Shown: positions 46,297 to 55,788 of the stretch, in pieces
How positions within the stretch are numbered: the stretch's first letter is position 1
Layout of the letters: every line of letters starts with the position of its first letter
Origin: Catenovulum agarivorans DS-2
GTDB lineage: Bacteria; Pseudomonadota; Gammaproteobacteria; Enterobacterales; Alteromonadaceae
Direction of reading: 5' to 3'
DNA length: 64,000 nt
Assembly (NCBI RefSeq): GCF_000568405.1
Contig: NZ_ARZY01000022.1
Coordinates: 1-64,000 of the forward strand
The notes under the pieces: model-generated
Told to the model about the DNA's origin: nothing
Seen by the model: only the letters and a program-made list of their open reading frames with translations
The model's database searches: none
Program-made: the position numbers and the translations under genes

Positions 46297-49200
46297 TTAC
46301 CAGCGACTATCTGGGCAAGCTTGCATACCGTAGTAATTACACACTCGAGATGTGGCGGTATCACCATTAACGAAATCTAGTTTAGGTGTTGCAAAATCAA
46401 CCATATTTAAATTGTAAATATTGATATTGAAGTTGTAATCAACACCCAATTTATTTTCATCAAGCACACCACCAATTGACGGACCAATATAAATTTGCCC
46501 TTGTCGTGACCATTGCTCGTTTGTTGGTAAACAAACATTGGCACAGGTTTGGTTAGTGGTTGTGAAATAATCTAACTGATCTTGTTTTAAGTGCGCATCA
46601 ATACCATTAATGGCTGTTACGTTGTACACGTGCGATTCAGCAAACCAACCTGGTTTTAAACCGTATCTTCGGTGCGCTTCATCTAAACAGGCTTTAGTTG
46701 GGGTAATACGTGATGCCCATTGGTTGTTGCCACGCGCGTATGGTTGCTGAGCACAACCTTCACCTATTTCTGCATTAACAGCATCTCTCCAACTTTGGCG
46801 TGTATGCGTTTCACCAGCAGGACTAAACAATTCGACAAAGCCGCCGTCTACACGTACAGCAAAACCACAACCATTAGACACAACACCATTAACCTGAACC
46901 GAACCATTTTGTTGGAAATGTGGCCCAAACATCACAGGAGATAAACAATCTGTACCGCGAATATCTTCTGCAAATATGTTGCGAATCCCCCCTTTGCCAT
47001 AGTCTTTCATGGTCAGGTTATCGGTTTCCATACGTAAGGTGATACCACCTTCACTATGTAAGTTGCGGAATAAGATATTGTCTGCACCGTACATTTGTAC
47101 TAAACCATAACCAAACAATGAATTGCTCTGGTCAATGTTTTCGATAATGCCGTTCACAGGCCAGAAAATATCATTATCGCGTTCAACAATCCCGACTAGG
47201 AAAGATGCAAAAATGGTTTTGTTATCTTCAATTTTGAAGTTAGAGAACTTAAAGTTTTCAATATCACCCATTTTGAATACCGCAGTTCTTTCGTTTGGTG
47301 CATCGCGTAAATCAACTGTAAAACCATTGCCTAAACCAACTAAGCTGAAGTTTTCTGCTTTGCTTTGGTTGCCCATTTCAAACATCCACACGTTATAGCC
47401 ACCACCTGGTGTAATGTGGAATACTGCACCTTCGTCAACTTCTAAATGTACGTTTGAACGCATATGCAAACTTCTAAAGTAGTAATGGCCAGCAGGCATA
47501 TACAGTTTACCACCGTTTTGCTCGGCACTGATTTGGTCTAATGCTAACTGCATAGACGCAGTATCATCTTCAGTATCCGTGTTATTAACCGCAAAGTCAG
47601 TTACGGCATTTTTCTCAACACCATATTGAGTTGGAGGAATATAAAAATCAGTATCCACTACAGGTAAAGGTGTTGGACGAGGGTTACTTGTGTAAGTGCC
47701 GCTACCATCATGTAAACCATAGTCGTGCTCTGGCTCTTCGTTAACAATAGCGCCGCTGCGTGCAAGTGCGTTATCACCAGTTAATACATAATCGTCAATA
47801 ATAACTTTGTCGCCTACTTCCAAACCACCAAAGAAGAACGAAGGTAATACATCTACTATGTCGCTGCCATTGGTTAAAATCCAACTATCAGGAATCGAGA
47901 ATGATTGAGCGTTAGTATTAGCGTCAACAAAAGTCACCTCGACCCAATTTTCAAAATCAGCCGAATTAATACTTGCTGTATAGTCTGCGGTTACCGCTTT
48001 AGCAGCTTCAACTTTACCAAATTTACCGCCATCCAATGTGACGTTCCAAGGCAATAAATGATGTTTAATCGTTACCGGCTCGGTACCAAGATTACCCTCA
48101 CCCTTTTCAACTTTTATTAGCAAGGTCACAGATTGAATTTCAGTTTCAATTTTACCGCCGCCAAATGCTTGGCTCCATGGGTTGGCATTGCCCCATTTGT
48201 GCCATAACAATGACTGGTTATCTATGTTGGTTGCAGCATTGCTGTCTGTATAAGAAATTGCATTGCTGTTTTGATACCCACTGCCTTCTTCAAGACCAAT
48301 GGTGCCGAAACCTGCTAAAACAAAACCCCAACCGCCATTTTGTGCAACGGTTGCATCATTAAAATCATATTCGATGGTGAAGTCAGTTGGAATAGGCAGT
48401 GGTTCGCCTACTTCGGTTAACACTTCATAATCGTCAAGGTAGATTTTGTCACCAACTTCAGTGTTGCCGAATTTAAATTCAGGGTAGATATTTAAATCGC
48501 CATTGTTATAACCAAACCAAGTTGAAGGAATAATAAACTGATTTGACTCTTGGTCTTGTAATTCTAGATTAATCTCAACCCAACCGGTTGAACCCGCTGG
48601 CACTACACCTACATATTTAGGCGCTGCAGCAACGGCCGCAGGATAGTTATTGCGCTTATTACCACTGACTAAACCATAAGGTAATAAGTAGTGAATAACT
48701 TCAATGTCTTTTTCTGTTGTGAGCTCTGTTTTAACCCAAACTTTGACACTTTTAATAATATGTCCATGATTAGCAAACCTCGCGGTGAATTCGCTGTCAC
48801 GCCATTTTTGTAAATAAATACCGTTTTGTTCTGGATTAACATTAACGCTGGTATCTGTATATGAAAGTGCTGCACCACTGCGGCCTAACCCATCTTCAAA
48901 TGCCATAGCTCCACGATCAATTACGCTATAAATCCAACCTTGACTACCTTGGTTTTCTGCCACTTCATTGCTGTCAAAACTGTAGTTAAACACCAATTGG
49001 TCGCCTAGATTATATTCAGGTTCTTCAACCCCGCTGTTGTTGCCACTTCCGCCAGTGTCGTCGCCAGTATTTCCATCAGAGCCACCGCCTGTACCAGTGT
49101 CATCTTCTACTGGCTCACAGCACGCATTTTCTAGTGGCGCGCCAATTTTATAGTTATCAACATATACTTTGTCGCCTATCTCTAAACCATCAAATAAAAA

Positions 49201-50151
49201 TTGTGGATATACCTGAATGTCAGATTCACCATCGTAGTGAACCCAAGTTTCAGGAATGGTGAATTGTTTTAAGCCTGTTTTAGTATCAACAAACTCAACT
49301 TGTACCCAAGTATTATTGGCTGATGCTGGAATAACCATTTCATATTGCGGGCCTAAGTCGATACCCGCATTTATAGTTGGGCCTTTTTTGTCGTCAATTA
49401 CAGGAAAAGGCACTAGGTTGTGGCGCACAGTTACATTGCCTGCCACCGCTTTTTCAACTTTAACCCACAGTGAAACAGACTCTAAGGTTTCGCCATATGC
49501 TGTCGCTAGTGCATCAGTCCATGGGTTAATATTTTTTTTATTGGTACGGTTATTAAATCGAATACCATTTTGTGTAATGTTGGTATTAGTGCTGGTATCC
49601 GTGTATGAAAATGCAGCACTACCATCAGCGCCAGCAGTGTCTTCAAATGCCATCACACCACGATTTCTGGTGGGGTAAACCCAACCTTCCCAGTTGTTAT
49701 TTTCTGTTTGAATATCTTCGATAGAATTAAAATCGTAACCAAAGCTAAACACTTCGGGTTCAGCTAATACGTATTGTTGTAATTCTGCGTTATAAGAAAA
49801 TGCGGCACGTTTCATTGCGAAGTTGATTTGCAATGAATCGGTTATCTTGTTTAGGTTGAAATAAGGTTGATTACTGGCGGTTAAGCCGTCTGCGTCTAAT
49901 ACATTGTGGCTTGAATCAGTTACAACTATACGCAACTGCTCTGACAATTCGGTATTTTCAGGTACTGATACAGTATTAAAAGTATAATAACCAACCCGGC
50001 GTTTAGTATATCGAGCACTTTGTTCAATAGTTGCTGAGTCTACCGTTACCCAAGAACCATCCTCTTGAGCATAAGCATAATTTACCGAACCGCAAGCAAG
50101 TGTTAGCGCAGCAAATTTTGCTAATTTAGGGATTAAATTGGATATACCCAT
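46297..50151 (-). CDS. cgiA: iota-carrageenase (GH82) with three repeated N-terminal modules
   Basis: 1284 residues. A Sec signal ends near AYA. Three copies of a module of about 200 residues follow (about 150-345, 390-585, 595-795), each with an F/Y-D-x-N/S start, LxSVxLxVKVEK-type strand, HxLLPxxx, Ile-Pro-x-x-W and a terminal GDKxYxDxY. The C-terminal 450 residues match iota-carrageenases of Alteromonas fortis type: SNVHLEVDEGAVFHIT, NLHSEGG, LRMETDN with catalytic Glu1042 and Asp1044, ELFSPAGETHTRQSW, and the ending CNYYGMQACPDSRW. GH82 cleaves beta-1,4 bonds of iota-carrageenan. Known enzymes are about 490 residues without these modules. Gly/Ser/Asp linker at about 350-385. Confidence 0.88.
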   Translation of the reverse strand: MGISNLIPKLAKFAALTLACGSVNYAYAQEDGSWVTVDSATIEQSARYTKRRVGYYTFNTVSVPENTELSEQLRIVVTDSSHNVLDADGLTASNQPYFNLNKITDSLQINFAMKRAAFSYNAELQQYVLAEPEVFSFGYDFNSIEDIQTENNNWEGWVYPTRNRGVMAFEDTAGADGSAAFSYTDTSTNTNITQNGIRFNNRTNKKNINPWTDALATAYGETLESVSLWVKVEKAVAGNVTVRHNLVPFPVIDDKKGPTINAGIDLGPQYEMVIPASANNTWVQVEFVDTKTGLKQFTIPETWVHYDGESDIQVYPQFLFDGLEIGDKVYVDNYKIGAPLENACCEPVEDDTGTGGGSDGNTGDDTGGSGNNSGVEEPEYNLGDQLVFNYSFDSNEVAENQGSQGWIYSVIDRGAMAFEDGLGRSGAALSYTDTSVNVNPEQNGIYLQKWRDSEFTARFANHGHIIKSVKVWVKTELTTEKDIEVIHYLLPYGLVSGNKRNNYPAAVAAAPKYVGVVPAGSTGWVEINLELQDQESNQFIIPSTWFGYNNGDLNIYPEFKFGNTEVGDKIYLDDYEVLTEVGEPLPIPTDFTIEYDFNDATVAQNGGWGFVLAGFGTIGLEEGSGYQNSNAISYTDSNAATNIDNQSLLWHKWGNANPWSQAFGGGKIETEIQSVTLLIKVEKGEGNLGTEPVTIKHHLLPWNVTLDGGKFGKVEAAKAVTADYTASINSADFENWVEVTFVDANTNAQSFSIPDSWILTNGSDIVDVLPSFFFGGLEVGDKVIIDDYVLTGDNALARSGAIVNEEPEHDYGLHDGSGTYTSNPRPTPLPVVDTDFYIPPTQYGVEKNAVTDFAVNNTDTEDDTASMQLALDQISAEQNGGKLYMPAGHYYFRSLHMRSNVHLEVDEGAVFHITPGGGYNVWMFEMGNQSKAENFSLVGLGNGFTVDLRDAPNERTAVFKMGDIENFKFSNFKIEDNKTIFASFLVGIVERDNDIFWPVNGIIENIDQSNSLFGYGLVQMYGADNILFRNLHSEGGITLRMETDNLTMKDYGKGGIRNIFAEDIRGTDCLSPVMFGPHFQQNGSVQVNGVVSNGCGFAVRVDGGFVELFSPAGETHTRQSWRDAVNAEIGEGCAQQPYARGNNQWASRITPTKACLDEAHRRYGLKPGWFAESHVYNVTAINGIDAHLKQDQLDYFTTTNQTCANVCLPTNEQWSRQGQIYIGPSIGGVLDENKLGVDYNFNINIYNLNMVDFATPKLDFVNGDTATSRVCNYYGMQACPDSRW

Positions 50152-50252
50152 TTATCCTCTCCAAATTTTAATAAGTTGTGTTTTCAACAATGTGGCGATT
50201 GTTAAATGTGTTTGATTAGAAAATGCGCTGTGGCATGCGCACCGTCAACCTG

Positions 50253-50885
50253 TTAGGCAGCGCTCAATTTTTTACGTACGCTTAAACCTGCAAGTCCCAA
50301 TGCAAAAATGGCAAAAGTTGTTGGTTCGGGTACAGGTACACTGCTAATAGAAATGTTAGAAACGGTAAGACTGTCGCCTAAGCTAAAATCACCATCTAGC
50401 ACTCCAAAATAAAGTGCAATTTCAGAACCTGCGTAGGCGCTAATATCAGTACTTAACCCGTCGATGGTAAAGTCGTGTAATAAGTCAAAGTTTTGATCAA
50501 CCAAAGACACTTGAAAAAGGTCGTCTAGTGGCTCTGTTAGAAAAGTTGAGTATTCCAATGACAATACTGCAGAGTTTGCTGCAACTTCAAATTGCTGGAA
50601 AAGATAAATACCATAGTATTCGTTATCTTGGTCAGCAGATGTTGTTAAAGTAACGCTATTGCCCGCTGTTGCAAAATTAGCTGTATAGTCACCAACATTA
50701 ACGTTATATTCTTCAAAAGTGCTGTCTGTCGCATATTCATAAATGAATACGTCACCTTCCCAGCCATTCAGATCATTACTGAAATCTGCATTGATTAAGC
50801 CAGCAAACGCGGTTGAACTAAGTGCCATACCAGCCATGAACACGACCGATTTAAAGTAGGTTGTAAATTTCTGTTGTAGTTTCAT
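50253..50885 (-). CDS. PEP-CTERM sorted exported protein
   Basis: 210 residues from ATG 50885 (GAGG nine bases upstream). A Sec signal ends at AFA; the mature part begins GLINADFSNDLNGWEGD, a beta-sandwich of the kind found in extracellular carbohydrate-binding proteins. The C-terminus is a canonical PEP-CTERM: VPEPTTFAIFALGLAGLSVRKK, motif, membrane helix, basic tail, to be processed by exosortase. Immediately upstream of the GH82 gene on the same strand, so it may be surface-attached and bind substrate or display it; function not known. Confidence 0.8.
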   Translation of the reverse strand: MKLQQKFTTYFKSVVFMAGMALSSTAFAGLINADFSNDLNGWEGDVFIYEYATDSTFEEYNVNVGDYTANFATAGNSVTLTTSADQDNEYYGIYLFQQFEVAANSAVLSLEYSTFLTEPLDDLFQVSLVDQNFDLLHDFTIDGLSTDISAYAGSEIALYFGVLDGDFSLGDSLTVSNISISSVPVPEPTTFAIFALGLAGLSVRKKLSAA

Positions 50886-51132
50886 CTTGTAGTGCCTCAA
50901 TTATTAGAAACAAAGTTTAAGTTGGTGCGTTTATCCCTAACGAATCCAACTAAAAACATATATAATCTACTATATTGTTTAACTTGTGTAAACATCATAC
51001 GTTTTAATTATTAACGATTATTTTACTTTTAACACTTAAGGTTAATAAATCGAAGCGGCCGCAACAGAAGTTGCATTCTAGTATTGGCTGGGGTTAAATT
51101 CGCGCTTTAGAATACTTGCAGGCATTTAAACC
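50886..51132. other. divergent promoter region
   Basis: About 245 bases between the PEP-CTERM gene (minus) and the TrmH-like gene (plus), AT-rich near 50940-51050. It should hold both promoters; I cannot pick exact elements with confidence. Confidence 0.35.
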
Positions 51133-51675
51133 ATGGTGTGTAACTTTGTTTTATTAAACCCGAGAAACCGTGAAAATTTAGCCACGGTTATGCGCAGTGG
51201 ACAAAATTTTGCAGTGTCTTCAGTTATTGTAATTGGTGGATTTATTGCGGATAAATATAAAGGCAACATTCATAAATTTACCCACCAAATGGACACGCAA
51301 GATGGTATGTCTAATTTAACGGTGTTGTATTTCGAAACTCTTGCAGACTTTTTAAAACACTTGCCTGCTAAAACCACTTTAGTGGTGGTTGAAATGGAAA
51401 AAGATGCCAAATATCTAGAAACTTACCAACACCCAGAAAACGCCACATATATTTTTGGCCCTGAGCTTAAAGGTTTTAGCCAAGCTGAACTTAGCACAAT
51501 AAAACACCACTTTGCTGAGCTAAACAAGGATATACCGGCAGAGCATTTGGCCGGCAATAAACACACAGCCCATTTAGATTTTGTAAAAATTGCTATGGAT
51601 AATTCGTTAAACGTCGGTGTGTGTAGCTCGATAGTCATGTATGACAGGCATGCAAAAACTTTCAAATCTATATAG
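51133..51675 (+). CDS. SpoU/TrmH-family RNA methyltransferase
   Basis: 180 residues, SPOUT fold. VLLNPRNRENLATVMRSGQNFAV is the N-terminal motif; YIFGPELKGFS stands for motif 2 (usually G-S-E-x-x-G) and SLNVGVCSSIVMYDR for motif 3 (usually L-N-V-S-V-A). Departures are FGPE for FGSE and V-C-S-S for the A-A-G/S region, so substrate cannot be assigned. Isolated gene on the plus strand that interrupts the carrageenan region; a housekeeping origin is likely. Confidence 0.82.
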   Translation: MVCNFVLLNPRNRENLATVMRSGQNFAVSSVIVIGGFIADKYKGNIHKFTHQMDTQDGMSNLTVLYFETLADFLKHLPAKTTLVVVEMEKDAKYLETYQHPENATYIFGPELKGFSQAELSTIKHHFAELNKDIPAEHLAGNKHTAHLDFVKIAMDNSLNVGVCSSIVMYDRHAKTFKSI

Positions 51676-51726
51676 CTAAATTAGTTTCAGCTGATTAGGT
51701 CAATTTATACTTGTCTAGCGATAGGG

Positions 51727-51739
51727 TATAATCCAGCAC
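51727..51739 (+). promoter_or_regulatory. -10 element very close to the DUF1186 start
   Basis: TATAAT at 51727-51732 lies only 7 bp before the ATG at 51740, too close for a normal 5-prime leader. Either the mRNA is leaderless or translation starts at the in-frame ATG 51764. The -35 is not clear. Confidence 0.45.
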
Positions 51740-52741
51740 ATGAATGCCCACCAGACTAAACAGATGAACTTAGAACAAATTTTACAGGCCTTGGCAAGTA
51801 CAGAAAACGACTCATTGCCATTAGATGGCATCAAACAAGCAAAGGCGCATTGGTCTGTCGTCTGTCCTGAGATCCTCAATACAATTGATAAATTTATTGC
51901 AGATCCTGCTCAGTTAACCCCACAACAACAAAGCACGTTATTTTATGGTACGTTTTTGCTGGCTGAAATGAAGCATAGTCAAGCGTTTGATAAGATTCTT
52001 GAGTTATTCTCCTGCCAAGACACTTTTTTAACCCCTATTGAAAGTGTTTTTGGCGATACACTGACAGAATTGATCCCAAGCGTATTTTATATCTTAGCCG
52101 ACGGAAACCCCGAAATACTCTCTGACTACATTTTAGATAGTCACTCGGCTATGTATGGCAAAGGTTCGGCAATTGAGGTGGTATTTGCCCAGTATGAAGC
52201 AGGTGCTGTTTCAAGAGCTCAATTGTTTGAATATGTCTCTTACTGGAAAAGCACCTTTTTAACAAACCTGAGCTTAAGTAATCGTTATTTGCTTAGCGTT
52301 CTGGCAACATCATGTATTGATTACCAACTGGATGAATTTAAAAACGAGTTTATTGCCCTTTGCAGCAAAGATGTGTTTGATGAAGATCGCGCACCTAAAG
52401 ACGAAATTAAAGCATGGGATCATGCCAAAGGTATCAAACAAATAGAATCCGGCTTAATTTATACAGAGTTTAACTTAGCTGAGGTTTTTGCGACTTGGCA
52501 AACAGCTGATAATGTTGCTGGCGACGGCCATCAGCAACAGCAGCACCAACAGCAAATGGATGACGAAATAAATCAGCTTATGGCGCAAGCAACAGATCAG
52601 TTGCGCAGCAATACTTTATTTGGTGAAGAATACATTTTGCAAAACAGTGTACCTGTTAGCAGCTTAACCGCCAAGGTTGGCCGTAATGATCCTTGCCCTT
52701 GTGGTAGCGGCAAAAAATATAAAAAATGTTGTTTGCATTAA
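51740..52741 (+). CDS. DUF1186 protein with SEC-C motif
   Basis: 333 residues. The bulk is DUF1186 (a helical repeat-like domain: [40 protein letters not shown]). A Gln/His-rich linker (residues about 270-285) leads to the SEC-C zinc motif [16 protein letters not shown] at the end, known from SecA and from many DUF1186-type proteins. Role unknown; the motif binds zinc and can contact ribosomes or SecB in SecA. Followed by a terminator. Confidence 0.85.
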   Translation: MNAHQTKQMNLEQILQALASTENDSLPLDGIKQAKAHWSVVCPEILNTIDKFIADPAQLTPQQQSTLFYGTFLLAEMKHSQAFDKILELFSCQDTFLTPIESVFGDTLTELIPSVFYILADGNPEILSDYILDSHSAMYGKGSAIEVVFAQYEAGAVSRAQLFEYVSYWKSTFLTNLSLSNRYLLSVLATSCIDYQLDEFKNEFIALCSKDVFDEDRAPKDEIKAWDHAKGIKQIESGLIYTEFNLAEVFATWQTADNVAGDGHQQQQHQQQMDDEINQLMAQATDQLRSNTLFGEEYILQNSVPVSSLTAKVGRNDPCPCGSGKKYKKCCLH

Positions 52742-52756
52742 AATTGTTAATTGAAG

Positions 52757-52786
52757 AAAGGCCAGCGCTTACGCAACTGGCCTTTT
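52757..52786 (+). terminator. intrinsic terminator after the DUF1186 gene
   Basis: Stem AAAGGCCAG / CTGGCCTTT (52757-52765, 52777-52785) ending in T. Good stem; the T tract is part of the stem's edge. Confidence 0.75.
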
Positions 52787-52824
52787 GGTAAACAAGCAGG
52801 TTCAACGAGTCAACAAACTCTCGC

Positions 52825-54321
52825 CTAATTCGCCCTGTCTATTGCGAAAGTTTCGTGAAATCTTGGCATTGATTTTTCACGCCAATCAAAACCTTCTTTG
52901 TGAATATGGAACCATTTCGGCTTAGCATGCTGCCAGCTCCATATTTCACCATCTTCAACTAACTCACGTAATAAGATGGGATATTGTGCAGCCAAGTCAG
53001 TGGTTTCTGCAGGGTCGTTATGTACATCAAACAACTTCCATTGGCCATTTCCGTACAATTGCGCTTTAAAGTTGTCACGACGAATAGATACATCGCTGTA
53101 ACCGTATCTATGGCGCATCGCAAACAAGCTTTTACCTGGTCGCGCACTTTCACCTTTAGTAAAGGCAGGCCACAAGTTAACGCCGTCCACTTTCTTTTCT
53201 GCTGGAATTGCTGCGTTGGCTAAATGAGCAAACGTTGGGTAGAAATCTAGTGCAGAAATAACATGATGATAAGTATCACCACCTTTAATTTGCTGAGGCC
53301 AGTGGAAAAACATAGGTGTTCTAAATCCACCTTCTAATGTATCACCTTTACTACCTTTTAGCGGGTGGTTATTGGCACCAGCTTTGGTTTTACCACCATT
53401 GTCACTGAAAAATACAATTAAGGTATTTTCATATTGGCCTGTTTGTTTTAACGTTTCAACAATTTGCCCAACACCACGGTCTACAGCGTACACCATACCT
53501 GCATAGATTTTACGTTTTTTGTTTTTAATATGAGGAAACTGAGCCATATCTTCTTCGGTTGCTTCTAACGGTGTATGCGGCGCGTTATAAGCTAGATATA
53601 AGAAGAATGGTTTATCAACTTTACTCGATTCAGTAATAAAACGTGACGCCTTATCTGACAAGTCATCTGTTAAGTATTTAGTTACCTCGACTTCTTTACC
53701 ATTATGCTCCAAAGGGCGTAAATACTGAAAAATCGTATTGTCGCGACCTTGAGCTCGCAGGTTGTTATACGTTTTGACAAACTTTTCTGGAAAGTAAGAA
53801 TGGCCGCCATTTAAGAAACCATAAAAATCGTCAAACCCACGATTGTTTGGATGATACTCAGGCGCTTCACCTAAATGCCATTTACCAACTAAACCAGTTC
53901 GATAACCCGCAGATTGCAACACGCTACTCATATAGGTTTCTTCAACTGGAATACCTAAACCAGCGGAATCTTTATTGGTTGGTAAATTAAATTGCGAACC
54001 AAACATATGTGGATAACGACCTGTCATTAACCCTGCTCGGCTAGGCCCACAGAATGGATGTGCCGTATAAGCAGAAGTCATTACCGTGCCGCCTGCTGCC
54101 AATTGGTCTAAATTAGGCGTTTTAATATCTGGTGAACCGTTAAAACCAACATCGGCATAACCCATATCGTCGGTTAAGATCACCAATATATTGGGTCTTT
54201 CATCTACGCGTTTCGCAGTTTTAGCAGTTGTTTCAGCACAACTGCTAAGTGTTGCCGCCATAACAGTTAAAGCTATGGCACTTTTAATCATTTGTGTAAC
54301 TTTGTGGCTTAAAGTTTTCAT
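52825..54321 (-). CDS. S1 sulfatase, probably carrageenan-acting
   Basis: About 498 residues from ATG 54321; lipobox-like SSCA after the signal (Cys28). Formylglycine site Cys91 in HPFCGPSRAGLMTGRYP (C-x-P-S-R), metal ligands ILTDDMGYADVGFNG, and DNGGKTKAGANNHPLKGSKGDTLEGGFRTP, typical of S1 arylsulfatases. It is last in the enolase-ALDH-sulfatase operon. Sulfatases remove 2-, 4- or 6-sulfates from carrageenan oligosaccharides, so the context says desulfation, but the subfamily and position cannot be set by eye. Requires a formylglycine-generating enzyme not in this window. Confidence 0.88.
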   Translation of the reverse strand: MKTLSHKVTQMIKSAIALTVMAATLSSCAETTAKTAKRVDERPNILVILTDDMGYADVGFNGSPDIKTPNLDQLAAGGTVMTSAYTAHPFCGPSRAGLMTGRYPHMFGSQFNLPTNKDSAGLGIPVEETYMSSVLQSAGYRTGLVGKWHLGEAPEYHPNNRGFDDFYGFLNGGHSYFPEKFVKTYNNLRAQGRDNTIFQYLRPLEHNGKEVEVTKYLTDDLSDKASRFITESSKVDKPFFLYLAYNAPHTPLEATEEDMAQFPHIKNKKRKIYAGMVYAVDRGVGQIVETLKQTGQYENTLIVFFSDNGGKTKAGANNHPLKGSKGDTLEGGFRTPMFFHWPQQIKGGDTYHHVISALDFYPTFAHLANAAIPAEKKVDGVNLWPAFTKGESARPGKSLFAMRHRYGYSDVSIRRDNFKAQLYGNGQWKLFDVHNDPAETTDLAAQYPILLRELVEDGEIWSWQHAKPKWFHIHKEGFDWREKSMPRFHETFAIDRAN

Positions 54322-54360
54322 AGTTAATTTCCATGCGGGATTTGCACACCCCGCCAAAAC

Positions 54361-55788
54361 CTAATCGTTAACCAATACAGAAACACGTTTAAGGGTTAAA
54401 TATTCCTGCAAGCTATATCGAGAACAATCTTTACCCACACCACTTTGTTTCAAACCGCCGTGTGGTAATTGCACAGAATAATGCGCTTCATTAATACACA
54501 CACTACCCGCTTCAATTTGCTGTGCAGCCTGCATACCACGTTGTAAATTAGTGGTATAAACATAAGCAGACAAGCCATATTCATTATCATTTGCCAATGC
54601 GATAATGTCGTCGCTGTCATCAAACGGAATAACCGCCATTACTGGGCCAAAGATTTCATCAGCAACAATCTTCATATCTAAATTAACGTTAGACAAAATT
54701 GTCGGTTGTAAATAATAACCGGCTTGCTCCGGCTTCTTGCCACCAGTTTCTAATTGAGCACCGTTGGCAACGGCGTCTTCAATTAATCCGATAACACGCT
54801 CACGTTCTTTCGGGCTCATCATAGGGCCCATAGTATGACCTTCAGCATAACCCGGTGCTAATTTGATACCACCTGCGATATCTTTCGCTTTGGCTAAGAA
54901 AGATTCATATACTGATTTATGCACAAATACACGGTTTGGTGATACACACACCTGCCCTGTATTAGCAAATTTTAAGTTAGTAATGTCAGTAGCTGCTTTT
55001 TCAACATCTGCATCGTCATAAACAATCACTGGTGCGTTGCCACCCAACTCCACAGAGAAATGTTTAACATTAGTACAAGCGGTGCGCATTGCGCCAACAC
55101 CTGCGCGGGTTGAACCTATCATGGTGAATAATTTAGTTTTGTCTGATGTTAATAATGGATCAGTAATGTCATAGTTATTACTGCTTATTACGTTTAAAAC
55201 ACCCGCTGGTACACCCGCTTCAATCGCTAATTCAGCAACTTTTAAAGATGCTAACGGTGTTACTTGAGATGGCTTAATAATCGCAGCACAACCAGCAGCT
55301 AATGATGGGCCAATTTTGTAACCCACGTTTAATAACGGGAAGTTCCATGCCAAATAACCCACAACAACACCTAAAGGTTGGCGAGAAATAAAGTGGTGGA
55401 AACGTCCATCAGGATCATTAATTACCGGTTGGTCTAAACGCTTGGCTTCTTCAATGAAAAATTTTAAGCAAGTGGTTAACATACCAAAGTCGTATTCTGC
55501 ATTGTCGGCAGGTTTACCTGTCTCAGCGATTAAAATATCGATAATTTCTTTTTTATTCGCTTCTAAAACATCTACATACTTTAAGATGATTGCTTCACGC
55601 TTAGCCAAAGACATTTTCGACCAAGATTGAAACGCTGTGTCTGCAGATTCTAAAGCAAGCTCAATGTGCTTAGGTTCAGCATCTGGAACATGAGCGATGA
55701 CTTCTTCAGTTGCAGGGTTAACTACAGGAAAAGTCGTTTCGGCGCCAACAAGCTCGCCATTAATTAACATTTTAAATTCAGTCGTCAT
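54361..55788 (-). CDS. dauA: aldehyde dehydrogenase, likely 3,6-anhydro-D-galactose dehydrogenase
   Basis: 475 residues, NAD(P)-dependent ALDH fold: cofactor loop GSTRAGVGAM, catalytic Glu in SVELGGNAP, nucleophile Cys281 in NTGQVCVSPNRVFV, EIFGPVMAV near the C-terminus. Its start overlaps the stop of the enolase-superfamily gene (TAATG), so they are coupled. In carrageenan catabolism (Zobellia, Pseudoalteromonas) DauA oxidises 3,6-anhydro-D-galactose to anhydrogalactonate and DauB then opens it. The pairing with GH82, GH16, GH127 and sulfatases makes that the best reading; an L-isomer (agar) enzyme is the alternative. Symbol used by context. Confidence 0.75.
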   Translation of the reverse strand: MTTEFKMLINGELVGAETTFPVVNPATEEVIAHVPDAEPKHIELALESADTAFQSWSKMSLAKREAIILKYVDVLEANKKEIIDILIAETGKPADNAEYDFGMLTTCLKFFIEEAKRLDQPVINDPDGRFHHFISRQPLGVVVGYLAWNFPLLNVGYKIGPSLAAGCAAIIKPSQVTPLASLKVAELAIEAGVPAGVLNVISSNNYDITDPLLTSDKTKLFTMIGSTRAGVGAMRTACTNVKHFSVELGGNAPVIVYDDADVEKAATDITNLKFANTGQVCVSPNRVFVHKSVYESFLAKAKDIAGGIKLAPGYAEGHTMGPMMSPKERERVIGLIEDAVANGAQLETGGKKPEQAGYYLQPTILSNVNLDMKIVADEIFGPVMAVIPFDDSDDIIALANDNEYGLSAYVYTTNLQRGMQAAQQIEAGSVCINEAHYSVQLPHGGLKQSGVGKDCSRYSLQEYLTLKRVSVLVND

